Shown: piece after piece, positions 1 through 7,520 of the stretch
How the letters are laid out: every line of letters begins with the position of its first letter
Numbering within the stretch: the stretch's first letter is position 1
From: Pavlovales sp. CCMP2436
Lineage: Eukaryota > Haptophyta > Pavlovophyceae > Pavlovales
Direction of reading: 5' to 3'
Assembly: GCA_026770615.1 (NCBI GenBank)
Contig: MU631495.1
Location: forward strand, 148,664-160,324
Length of the DNA: 11,661 nucleotides
The notes under the pieces: generated by a model
Database searches by the model: none
The model's input: only the letters and a program-made list of their open reading frames with translations
What the model was told of the DNA's origin: nothing
Position numbers and translations under genes: made by a program

Positions 1-96
1 AGCCCGCCACCTAGCCCGCCGCCGAGCCCGCCGCCCAGCCCGCCGCCCAGCCCGCCGCCGAGCCCACCGCCTAGCCCTCCGCCTAGCCCACCGCCG
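1..96 (+). repeat. 12-bp tandem repeat encoding (SPPP)8
   Basis: There are eight in-frame 12-bp units of the form AGC-CCN-CCN-CCN. They differ almost only at third positions, and the array continues upstream out of the window. It then loosens into PLPPPSPPSPPSNPP by about nt 141. In algal wall proteins such prolines are hydroxylated and glycosylated, giving a stiff polyproline-II rod; that is family knowledge. What is visible here is the repeat only. Confidence 0.95.
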
Positions 97-2771
97 CCAT
101 TGCCTCCTCCCAGCCCCCCTTCGCCACCGTCGAACCCACCGATAGCATTATTACGGGCTACTAGTGCCAACGGTGACTTGAGCTCTTGGCGGTTCGACCA
201 AACGATTTGGCTGCCGTTTGTGATCGTTATCCCGGCCATTCTGCTCGCAATTATGGTCTGCTCGCTTACGCTTAGGTGCAGATCGTTGCGGGCTAACAAC
301 GCGAAGATCACGGTCGTACATCCTGAGCATTCGAAATTGCACGCGTGGGGCTCTTCGACGAACGTCGTTCCCGTTCAAACGCCTTCACCAAGCTCAACAT
401 CAACCGGCGACCTCGCAGATCGCGAGCCGAGTGCAATGAGCAGCCGTACGATGAACACGGTGCTCGAGCGAAACGAGGCTATCGTGTCCATTCAGGCAGC
501 GGCACGCGGTGCGCGCGCGCGGCAAGTGGCATCGCGGCACCGGGAGGCTGCACGGTTTATCGGCGCGGCCGGCACGGGCCTGCTCGGCCGGGCTGAGGCG
601 CGGCGTCGTCGCAAGACGGCAGCGCGCACGCGCGTCGAGGCGCTGGCCGCCGTCGTGCTGCAGGCAGGCGGACGCGGACTGGGCGCGCGCCTCGCCGCGC
701 ACGCCAAGCAGCAGGCGCATGCCAAGGTGGTGGCCGCCGTCGAGCTCCGGCGGCACGGCGCGGCGACGCACGTGCAGGCAGTTCAGCGTGGCCGCTGCGC
801 GCGCAGAGTGCGTGCAACGCTCATCACGCTGCGCGTAGTAAAGCGCGCAGTCGAGGCGGCCACGGTGCTACAGGCCACGTGCCGCATGCGCTCGGCAGTG
901 CGCGCGCTCAGCTCTGCAGTTGCCTCGCAGACGACGCTCGCGGCCGCAGCCAAGCGCAATGCGGCGGTGTCGCGCCTCGCGTCTTCGCGGGCCGCTGTGA
1001 CTCGTGTGCAGGCGGCGGCGCGGCGGCGCACGGCGGCGCTGCGGCTGCTTGCTGAGGTTGCGGCGCGCGAGGCGGCGGCCACAGCGCTGCAGGCGGCCTG
1101 GCGCGGGCGCAACGGCCGTATCGCCGCCGCGGGCGCGGCCGAGCACTCGCGCGTGCGGCACGCGGCCGCGACGCTGCTGCAGTGCGCGGCGCGCGGCGCG
1201 GCGGCGCGGCACGAGCTCGCGCGGCGCTTCGACGCCAGGCGGCAGGCGGGCGCGGGGACCGTGCTGCAGCGGCACGCGCGCGGCCGCGCCGCGCGCGGGC
1301 AGCTGGTACGGTCGCTCGAAGCCACGGCGCTGCTACAGCGCGTGGCGCGCGGGCGCGCCTCGCGCGCCTTTCACGCGCCCAAGCGGCACGCGGCAGGCAC
1401 GCACCTGCAGGCGGCAGCGCGCGGGCGGGCCGAGCGGCGGTATTCGCTCAGGCAGCGGCGGTCCGACATGGATGCCGCTGCCGCCAGAGTGCAGGGCGGC
1501 ATTCGCGGGCGCGCGGTGCGTCGCTACTACGGGTCGAAGCGACAGGTGGCGGCGAGTGTCGTGCAGGCGGCCTTGCGCGCCAAGCGCGACCGCAGGAATG
1601 CGGAGCGGCGTCGCGAGGCGCACGACACGATCCAGGTGCGCTGGCGGCTGCTTGCTGCTTGGTCCAACTGTGCCCGCTCCCAGTGCAAGTGCTCATCCCA
1701 CCCCCCTCCCCCCTTGCTTAAACCCCCATCTTCCCTCCTGACCCGCAGCGCTACGGGCGCGGCCACCTGGCGCGGCTGCGCGCGCGGCTGTGGCAGCGCG
1801 CAGCGACAGAGGTGCAAAAGACGGTGCGCCGGCGGCAAGCCTCCGCGCAGTACGCGCAGCAGAGGGCGGCCGCGCTCGAGCTGCAGGCTTGCCAGCGCGC
1901 GCACGCGGGGCGCGCGCACTTTTTGGCGCAGAAGAAAGCGGCTGCGGCGGTGGCAGCGGCGTGGCGCGGCTTCGTGGCGCGCGACGACCTGCGCACGCAG
2001 AGTGAGGCCGCCACGGCGCTGCAGGCCGCCATGCGCGCCTTCCTCGCCAAGCGCTCGGTGCACGAGCGCGCCGACGCGGCCGACCGAATCTGCGCCGCTG
2101 TGAGAGGCAAGAGCGTGCGGCATGCGTTCGCCGTGCAGCGCGACGCAGCCGCTTCCATCGAGGAGGCGTGGTGCGAGATCGTGCTGCGCCGCGCAGCCCA
2201 CTGGCGCGCCATCGCAGCGTCGCACACGGCGGAGGAGCACGGCGCGGCCCACTGCCTCACTGCCGCCGCGCGCGGGATGGCCGGCCGCCGGGGGGCACGC
2301 GCGCTCGCGCTGCAGCAGGCGACCGTAGCCGACGCGCACGCGCAGTCGTCGCCGCAGATGCGCCGCGAGGCGCTGCGCCGCGGGCTGGCCGCACGGCACG
2401 CGGGGCAGGTGCGCGGGCGCGCAAGCGCCGAGCTACTCGCCACGCTGGATGCAAGCGACGTGCCGCTCGCACGGCGGATAAGGCTCATCCCGCAGGGGCC
2501 GAGACGCTCGCGCGTAATCCCGTCAGAGCTCGAGACGCAGCTAGCAGAGAACGAGGTGCAGGCCAGCCTTACCTCCGCCATGCTGCGCGCGCAGCTCGAG
2601 AAGCGCACCACCGCCAAGCAACGCCTCGCCGTGCACGCAGCAAAGAGCACGGACAAGCTGCCGCACGTCCCCTTCCTGCCGGACCTGCCTCCCCGGAAGG
2701 AGATGAATCAGTCGCACCGCTCTTGGGGACCGCCAAATGTTACGTCCTACGTTTTGCCTGAGACGCGGTAG
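1..2771 (+). CDS. SPPP-repeat, single-pass membrane protein with about 20 cytoplasmic IQ motifs (5' partial)
   Basis: Frame 1 is open from the first base, so the start lies upstream. Exons 1-1635 and 1749-2771 (TAG at 2769-2771) give 885 visible residues. Residues 1-33 are SPPP repeats, as in hydroxyproline-rich wall glycoproteins and pherophorins. A hydrophobic helix at about residues 69-91 (WLPFVIVIPAILLAIMVC core) is followed at once by RCR, so the positive-inside rule puts the SPPP part outside and the rest in the cytosol. After a linker come IQ motifs (consensus IQxxxRGxxxR). Their Q positions are 165, 221, 259, 291, 337, 364, 394, 423, 446, 470, 498, 522, 545, 568, 591, then degenerate or canonical sites at 614, 637, 660, 683 and 716. 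IQ motifs bind calmodulin or EF-hand light chains. There is no myosin motor in view. The C-tail (about residue 745 on) is Glu/Lys-rich and lacks IQ motifs. Inferred role: a wall- or matrix-anchored membrane protein with a Ca2+/calmodulin-responsive tail. A membrane-tethered ASPM-like scaffold is an alternative. The architecture is clear; the function is inferred. Confidence 0.8.
205..273 (+). other. Transmembrane helix of the SPPP/IQ protein
   Basis: This stretch encodes about 23 mostly hydrophobic residues (I-W-L-P-F-V-I-V-I-P-A-I-L-L-A-I-M-V-C-S-L-T-L) followed by R-C-R-S-L-R. It is the only strongly hydrophobic stretch in the visible protein. It separates the Pro-rich segment from the Arg-rich IQ segment, which supports a type I, N-outside topology. 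Confidence 0.8.
1636..1748 (+). other. Phase-0 GT-AG intron of 113 nt inside an IQ motif
   Basis: The donor is CAG|GTGCGC and the acceptor CCTGACCCGCAG|CGC, preceded by a long C/T-rich tract (1697-1745). Removing 113 nt shifts the frame from 1 to 3, exactly where the open frame with IQ motifs resumes. Joining the ends gives DTIQ|RYGRGHLAR, a perfect IQ motif, with its Q exactly 23 residues before the next motif Q. Unspliced, the 1-2103 frame becomes non-IQ, low-complexity sequence. Confidence 0.92.
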
Positions 2772-2817
2772 CGTCGCTGCAGGCGCCGCCGTGTGAGTAA
2801 GGGGGCGTGGTATATTT

Positions 2818-2839
2818 AATAAATATACAATATAATAAA
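2818..2839 (+). promoter_or_regulatory. Two AATAAA poly(A) signals of the SPPP/IQ gene
   Basis: AATAAA occurs at 2818-2823 and again at 2834-2839, 47 to 63 nt after the TAG stop. Composition switches here from very GC-rich to AT-rich, as expected at the end of a gene. Confidence 0.6.
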
Positions 2840-3490
2840 CGTTTGCTCAGTTCGAATGGATATTATTTTCGACTTACTTTTTTTGTATAAAGATATTGAC
2901 GAATGTGGGTGTTTAGCTTTTCTACACGTTTTGCGCGGTCGCCGTGCGCGGCCGTACGCATTAATTTGCTTTTCTGCGCGCGTGTTTTGCATTGCACACA
3001 TAATTTTGATGAGGTTATTCTAAGCAGCAGCCAATAATTAATATGCCGGAGTAGCTTTCAAGAATCTGGCAACTCTGGCATTTCATTATTGGCCACTACA
3101 TAAATTAGCACCCCTCAAAAACGCATAAACGCAAAGGCACAAACGGGTGCGTCGCCTCGCAAAATGCACAAAATGGTGTGTAACCCACCTTCAAGTAATT
3201 TAGCTATTTTGCTGTGCGTTTTGGAGGGAGGCGGGAGGGGGGGTTGCACATGGGCTATGGCTCAGGTCACCCCCGGACAGGGGAAGACCATTCAACCTAA
3301 TTCGCGACGCCAAACGCGAGAAGTGGCCAGGATCTCCTGGACATTACTAAAAACTTGGCTTCCTAACTTTTTTCCCCGAGATACTCAAATCCCGTTAACT
3401 AACTTGCAATATTAAAATTACATATGAAAAAGTGTTAAAATTATATGCGACAGTACTGCGGAGCTTAAATCAACTTGCGTGACGGAACTC
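2840..3490. other. AT-rich intergenic spacer without a recognisable gene
   Basis: The stretch is AT-rich, with scattered stops in all frames and a few GC-rich patches (2930-2990, 3215-3310). ORFs here are short and have no protein-like composition. The only structure noticed is the imperfect palindrome at 3031-3092. It separates the 3' end of the plus-strand IQ gene from the 3' end of the minus-strand transposase-like pseudogene (tail to tail). Confidence 0.6.
3031..3092. repeat. Imperfect inverted repeat / hairpin
   Basis: The left arm CCAATAATTAATATGCCGGA (3031-3050) pairs with the right arm ending in TTTCATTATTGG (3092) through a loop of about 20 nt. Reverse-complementing the right arm gives CCAATAATGAAATGCCAGAG, which needs a one-base gap and a few mismatches to align. 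It may be a tiny MITE remnant or a transcript hairpin. There is no clear target-site duplication. Confidence 0.4.
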
Positions 3491-3817
3491 GCGCCGCGTG
3501 CAAGGTGCTCACCAGCAGCGTCCATCACCACAGAGTGGCGAGGATCTCGCCGTGAGCTTTGCAGGGGAGCTCCCAGATCGTCGGCGCCTCGGGCGCGCGC
3601 GGCTGCGAGCCCGACCGGCGCGCCCGACTGACGACAAGCGGCCGACCAACGGGCGGGACCACGTTGAGCTTCACGTTGACGGCGCGCACCTCGGTCGAGT
3701 TGAGGACAAAGCGGGCGTCGGGGTCGTTGCCGGCAGCCACAGGGTCCCACTCGACGAATTGCATGCCCTCGGGGTCGGCAGGGTGGGTAACAGTCAGAGC
3801 AGACAGCCACGATCTAC

Positions 3818-3914
3818 CTGGCGGCACGCGGCGGCGGCGCGCGGCGGCGGCGTGCGGCGGCGGCGTGCGGCGGCGGCGTGCGGTGGTGGCGCGTGGCGGC
3901 GCCTACCTCCTCAC
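3818..3914 (-). other. Probable 97-nt intron of the transposase-like pseudogene
   Basis: On the minus strand the donor is AAG-GTG-G|GTGAGG (intron from 3914) and the acceptor is GCCGCCAG|GTAGATCG (intron to 3818). The phase-1 join moves the frame from ...SGLIKVG into RSWLSALTVTHPADPEG, which stays open to 3525. Without splicing the frame hits TAG at 3814-3816. A donor at 3918 (AAG|GTGGGT) is also good by consensus but gives the wrong frame. Confidence 0.5.
3838..3902. repeat. 13-bp minisatellite (CGTGCGGCGGCGG)n
   Basis: Five 13-bp units start at 3838, 3851, 3864, 3877 and 3890. The second and third are identical; the others differ by a few bases. The array fills most of the proposed 97-nt intron of the minus-strand pseudogene. 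A 13-bp period is not a multiple of 3, which fits non-coding DNA. Confidence 0.85.
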
Positions 3915-4170
3915 CCACCTTGATGAGGCCCGAGCGGTCGACCCACGCGGCCGTGGAGAGGAAGCGCATGATTGCAATAAACAGACTGAATTGCTTGGTG
4001 GTCCAGTACTCAGACTGGATCTCGCGTTGGCCGACGAGGGTGCAGTTCTCGGACCAGTCGACGTCTAGGATGAGCCAGCCTGGCGCAAGTAGCTCGTGGA
4101 GCTGCTTGGATCCGCGCTTGAGCTCCGAGAGGATCCGTCTGTGCTCAACGAACTTGCGCGCCGGCAGCTG

Positions 4171-4173
4171 TTA
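4171..4173 (-). other. In-frame TAA in the transposase-like gene (second)
   Basis: On the minus strand, ...LVDLFDEF-TAA-QLPARKFVEHRR continues in the same frame with coding-like sequence on both sides and no splice site at the break. A single change from TTA (Leu) or CAA (Gln) would explain it. Confidence 0.75.
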
Positions 4174-4503
4174 AAATTCGTCGAACAAATCCACGAGTGT
4201 GGCCGTCCTCTGTTGGCGCATAGGCTCCTTGTCCCCCGACGGAGTTGGGTCCGCGTCGCCGTCCCCGTCCCATGGCGCGGCGGACGCTTCGGACGAGGTG
4301 CTCGAGTACGTGTCCCACTTCATCTGCGTGGACCACTCGGGAGCCGCATCTGCGCGCATGTGGCCGTCGCTGTCTACGATTTGCGCCCGCAGCCCATCGC
4401 CAGGGCTGCTCCAAAGTGCCCCAAACCCGCAGCTCGAACACGTGTTGTTGACGCAGGCCTCGGCCGCCTCCGCAACGCACCCGCCGCACACGAGGGAGTC
4501 GGC

Positions 4504-4759
4504 CTGATCAAATATAAAATCAAGATAACAGTTAGAATATATACAAATAACAAGTTAAGAATAATCGCAATATAGAAGAAGAAGACGACGACGAAGAAGA
4601 CATAGCTATCGTAGTTATTCGAAAAGCATATAATGTAATAACTAATCCACACCGTAGATACTGCACACAAAAATATAGTATAGCATAACAGAGTCAGAAA
4701 CCCCCCCCGCCCCCTCCTCCAACACACACTGAACACATACACACATAAAAGGAGATGAC
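4504..4759 (-). other. 256-nt AT-rich intron of the transposase-like pseudogene
   Basis: On the minus strand the donor is GAACAG|GTCATC (4759) and the acceptor is TATTTGATCAG|GCC (4504). The join is phase 0 on both sides and gives LEFEREQ|ADSLVCGGC, linking two frames that both look coding. The intron body is AT-rich and repetitive (GAA/GAC tract at about 4574-4600, C-run at about 4702-4715), in contrast to the GC-rich exons. Confidence 0.75.
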
Positions 4760-5082
4760 CTGTTCGCGCTCGAACTCGAGCCTGCAGAATTCGAGCAGGC
4801 GGCTGACTTTGCTCGAGTAGTCTGAGCAAGCATTGCTAAGCGAGGCAGCTAACGCATCAGTCGCGGGCGATGCAGGTGCTGCGGCGGGGGCGCTCCCACA
4901 GTGGCCGATGCGTTTGCTGCTGCAGGCGCTTCCGCAGCGGGCGATGCGGCGGGCGTTGCGTCTGGGAGGGAGAAGATGGCGGGCACCGTGTCCATTGCGT
5001 CGTGATAGCATCTGTACTGTTCGCAAGTACGGCACAAGCATGTCTCGCGTTTGATGCGCCGGAGGTTCCACGGCGCGAGCTT

Positions 5083-5085
5083 TTA
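5083..5085 (-). other. In-frame TAA in the transposase-like gene (first)
   Basis: On the minus strand, ...CGTALSYSSF-TAA-KLAPWNLRRIK stays in one frame across the stop, and the conserved-looking SSF and LxPW halves flank it directly. A single change from TAC or TAT (Tyr) would explain it. Like the stop at 4171, it follows TTT. Confidence 0.75.
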
Positions 5086-5508
5086 AAAGGATGAATAGCT
5101 GAGCGCCGTGCCGCAGAGGACGTTCTCGGTCTGGAATTGCGAGAAGAGTGCGTCCATAGTCTGCATCGCGACCAGCGCCTGCGCGACTTGCCAAAGGTTG
5201 GGGCCGACGCGCCTTCTCACGCGGTCGCGCATGCACGGGCTGACGGCACCGTTGTCGTAGAAGAAGGCGTGTACTTTGGCCACGTCAGCAGCGGAAAGCT
5301 TGTCTTTCCGCTCGGTGCGCGCAGAAGGCGCTAGCCGAATAGGTGGTCGCCGGAGGGCCGCGAACTGACGAGTCCCACTGACCCCACCAGCCCGCCCAGA
5401 CGTCCCGGCCACTGCGGCTTCCTCGGCAGGCGCGCCAATGGGCGCGGCAGCAGAGCGCACACCCTTTGTCAGGCGGCCAGCGTGCTTGTACGCAATCAGC
5501 GTGCTCAC

Positions 5509-5876
5509 GCCCTCCGGTTATGACGGACGCGAAAGTGTCGACATTGTGGGTGATTGCCAGGTTGTAGCTCTGTCGTGGCTGGGATAGGTGGTGTGAATGG
5601 GTCGATTTCCGTGTCTTCTGGGTCGTCAGGGTCGATGATGGGCTTAGTGTCCTTAATAAGCTTGGTTCGTCCGAGGAGCACCCCTTGGATGTATAGGGAA
5701 TCGCGGGCAATAAGAGCCGTACCGTTAAGAAGCTGACCCTCGTTATTTTGGATTGTTTGTACGTAATTTAAGCAAATTTGAGCATTGTTTGTATGTAAGT
5801 TGCTAAGAAGCTCAGCCTCAAGCTCAAAATTCGCCCTTCTTATTGCCCGCGATCCCCTGTAGCCAGTCGTGTACTC
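5509..5876 (-). pseudogene. 5' part of the transposase-like gene, split by a MITE
   Basis: On the minus strand, after MITE copy 1, the frame reads GVLLGRTKLIKDTKPIIDP and then an acidic, Pro-rich stretch down to about 5509. If the MITE and one TA are removed, the sequence before it joins in frame: an acceptor-like AACCTAG| at 5877, then EYTTGY|IQGVLL. So the MITE appears to sit in an exon. The link to the next segment (5517 downward) is unclear: either a donor at 5508 (GGC|GTGAGC) or another frameshift. Confidence 0.4.
5694..5859 (+). mobile_element. MITE copy 1 (TA target site)
   Basis: This 166-bp element has terminal inverted repeats. The left end is TAGGGAATCGCGGGCAATAA and the right end, reverse-complemented, is CAGGGGATCGCGGGCAATAA. 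TA flanks both sides (5692-5693, 5860-5861). The interior is AT-rich and non-coding. The TA duplication and a terminal CAGGG fit a non-autonomous Tc1/mariner/pogo-type element; the superfamily is inferred only from that. Confidence 0.85.
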
Positions 5877-5948
5877 CTAGGTTGGGTGGTCTTAGTCGAG
5901 ACACTCCCGGCGTGGGCATCCCGCTGGCTCGGCGCAGAGTCGGCAATA

Positions 5949-6109
5949 CAGGGGATCGCAGGCAATAAGAACGGCAAATTTGAGGCTGAGGCTCAATTTC
6001 TTAGCAAAATACATACAAACAATGGTTAAATTTTGCTTTAATTACTGTTGCACTCAAAACGAGGCTCAGTTTCTTAACGTTACGGTTTCTTATTGCCCGC
6101 GAATCCCTA
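5949..6109 (-). mobile_element. MITE copy 2, inverted relative to copy 1
   Basis: This 161-bp element starts CAGGGGATCGCAGGCAATAA and ends with the reverse complement of TAGGGATTCGCGGGCAATAA. TA flanks it at 5947-5948 and 6110-6111. Its right end reverse-complemented (…CCGTAACGTTAAGAAACTGA…) matches the left end of copy 1, and its left end matches copy 1's right end, so it lies in the opposite orientation. Only 85 bp separate the two. Confidence 0.88.
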
Positions 6110-6193
6110 TAAGGCGCAGTTCTGAGTGGGAGCCGAGGCCTGCGAGCTTGATCATGATTACTTTCCGTCGCTGGTTGCGTTCATCGGCGGTTG

Positions 6194-6464
6194 CTAGGCA
6201 GTGAGCTCCATGATATGATCATCCGAGTCAGTTTCGTCTACTGGGTTCCAGCCTTTCATGATGCAAAAGAAGCATTTCGTGCAGAGGTTGGGACCGCCAA
6301 CTGCGTAGAGGGTCACGTCGAGGAGCTTTGGTTCATCTCTCGGCGGTCACAGGGAATGCGCCAGGATCCATCAGTGAGTTCAGTGGCCACTCCCAGTCGT
6401 GTGCTAGAGTACTTTGAGTCAACATCACGGCCGAAATTCTATGATTCGTCGAAACGCGGCGCGC
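6194..6464 (-). pseudogene. Cys-rich coding fragment, frameshifted
   Basis: On the minus strand one frame gives ...AHDWEWPLNSLMDPGAFP and ends at TGA (6333-6335). Two bases out of phase, DEPKLLDVTLYAVGGPNLC continues into TKCFFCIMKGWNPVDE and stops at TAG (6194-6196). The switch falls in a GAGAGA run, so loss of one GA would explain it. LCTKCFFC could bind zinc. Composition is protein-like, but I do not recognise the family. It may be a separate exon set or part of the same dead transposon as 3525-5876. Confidence 0.35.
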
Positions 6465-6657
6465 TCACATGGCTGACAAGAGTTTGGACAGGGACGCGCG
6501 TGCGCTGACTTGCAAGACGCGCCTTGCGGGGACGGGCGTTATGCCGACTAGAGAGCTCGGACGGGGGTGCCGAGAGGCACCGGTGGTGAGTTTGGGGCTG
6601 AAAAGCCCTGGTTGGGTCTTGATCATGAGCGGCGCGCCGTCGGCCTAGTGGGGGCTC

Positions 6658-7356
6658 TTACTCCGGCAAGTGGCCGCTCTCTCCCTCGGGCTCAGGCGAT
6701 TCTTCGTCATCGAGGTCGTCGTCACCCTCTGAGGCCACGCTCGAGGATGCCGACGCGGGCTTCGTGTAGCCGGCATATGCGCGGACGAGTGCAACCAGCT
6801 CGTGGGAATCCTTGAAGAACGAGGACGAATCGGGGCCGCCCAAAAAGAAGGGGACGGGGGCGGCGACGTCGAACTTGCGCACCGTCACAGCTGTGACGGC
6901 CGCGCGGCGGGCATTGCCCTCGAGGAGGCGCCTCTCACGCTTGCGCGCGCCCCCCTCCCTGTCGTAGTACGCCTTATCGTCTGCGGCGCGGATGCCGCGC
7001 GCGACTTCCACAGCTTGCCGCTCCGCGGGGCGTCCCGTCGAGCGGTGGTTGCGCTCTCGTGCGACATTCTCGGCGCACAGCGCCTCGTGGCTTCCGCCCG
7101 CCCGCGCCAGCTCGCTCGAGTTGTGACGATCAGTTTGCTTGTTCAAAAAGTCACGCACACCCGGCACCGAGTCGACGAGCGAGGTTGTCTTGATTTTTGA
7201 CATCGAGCGGGTCTTGGGGTCGAGCATGTCCCACTCCGTCATGAGGCGGTCAACGCATTCCTGGTGCATCCTGCCGGGGGCCCGCACGAAGCGGACACAC
7301 TGCATCCAGTGCGCGAGCTCGTGGATGTGGCAGACGCACTCGTCCTTGCGCCCCAT
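6658..7356 (-). CDS. Unknown 232-residue protein with acidic C-tail
   Basis: An uninterrupted ATG-to-TAA frame in GC-rich DNA. The N-terminus has CVCHIHELAHWMQCVRF; around residues 43-57 is DMLDPKTRSMSKIKT, a segment repeated on the other strand at 7836-7951. The middle (about 75-150) is charged and Arg/Glu-rich, likely helical. It is followed by VTAVTVRKFDVAAPVPFFLG and a final 26 residues dominated by Asp/Glu. No catalytic motif, membrane segment or signal peptide is visible. The partial inverted copy nearby suggests a mobile or multicopy gene. It starts head to head with the 7521 locus, 164 bp away. I do not recognise the family, and an intron or longer C-terminus cannot be excluded. Confidence 0.6.
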   Translation of the reverse strand: MGRKDECVCHIHELAHWMQCVRFVRAPGRMHQECVDRLMTEWDMLDPKTRSMSKIKTTSLVDSVPGVRDFLNKQTDRHNSSELARAGGSHEALCAENVARERNHRSTGRPAERQAVEVARGIRAADDKAYYDREGGARKRERRLLEGNARRAAVTAVTVRKFDVAAPVPFFLGGPDSSSFFKDSHELVALVRAYAGYTKPASASSSVASEGDDDLDDEESPEPEGESGHLPE

Positions 7357-7520
7357 ATTCGCGGTGGACGTATTTTCATTTTACACCGATCTTCGGAGTT
7401 AGTTATTCAAATGCATTTAAGCGAGAGCTAGAGGTCCGACTGTGCAAGCACCGCCTCGCATGCATTTTCAATCTGCGGTGTCGGGAACCGTTCGGTGGAA
7501 GTCAGGGTCCGCGCGTTCAG

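Larger units (their letters stand above)
3525..5517 (-). pseudogene. Transposase-like protein gene, decayed
   Basis: Read on the minus strand. Segment 5517-4848 contains a DVAKVHAFFYDNGAVS stretch and a SYSSF*KLAPW...RRIKRETCLCRTCE stretch with Cys-x-Cys-x2-Cys. A frame change in an Ala/Pro-rich linker leads to the segment ending LEFEREQ at 4760. After an intron comes CGGC...CSSCGFGALW (4503-4174), a likely zinc-binding part. After an in-frame TAA comes LILDVDWSENCTL...REIQSEYW..KQFSLF (4170-3919). The order SSF-xLxPW / TCLCxxC / CxxCGxxxLW / D-x-[AS]-E-N / xxIQxxYW / QxxLF is one I associate with transposase-like proteins scattered through eukaryote genomes, with the Asp as a possible RNase-H-fold catalytic residue. 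That assignment is from memory and I cannot name the superfamily. A last exon may continue to TGA at 3525. Two in-frame TAA codons (5083-5085, 4171-4173) and one frameshift argue for a pseudogene. Confidence 0.6.

Noticed and set aside
400..2660. Long minus-strand and third-frame ORFs across the IQ gene
   Set aside because: They are Arg/Ala/Pro-rich shadows of very GC-rich coding DNA. Only the plus-strand frame shows the periodic IQ motifs and the membrane helix.
1812..2771. A separate plus-strand gene starting at GTG 1812
   Set aside because: It is exon 2 of the SPPP/IQ gene: the intron 1636-1748 restores both the frame and the 23-residue register.
3838..3902. CRISPR-like array
   Set aside because: The 13-bp units are contiguous with no spacers; this is a minisatellite in a eukaryotic intron.
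4171..5085. Reassigned genetic code with TAA as a sense codon
   Set aside because: The intact 6658-7356 gene ends naturally at TAA, and a frameshift elsewhere in the same gene points to ordinary decay.
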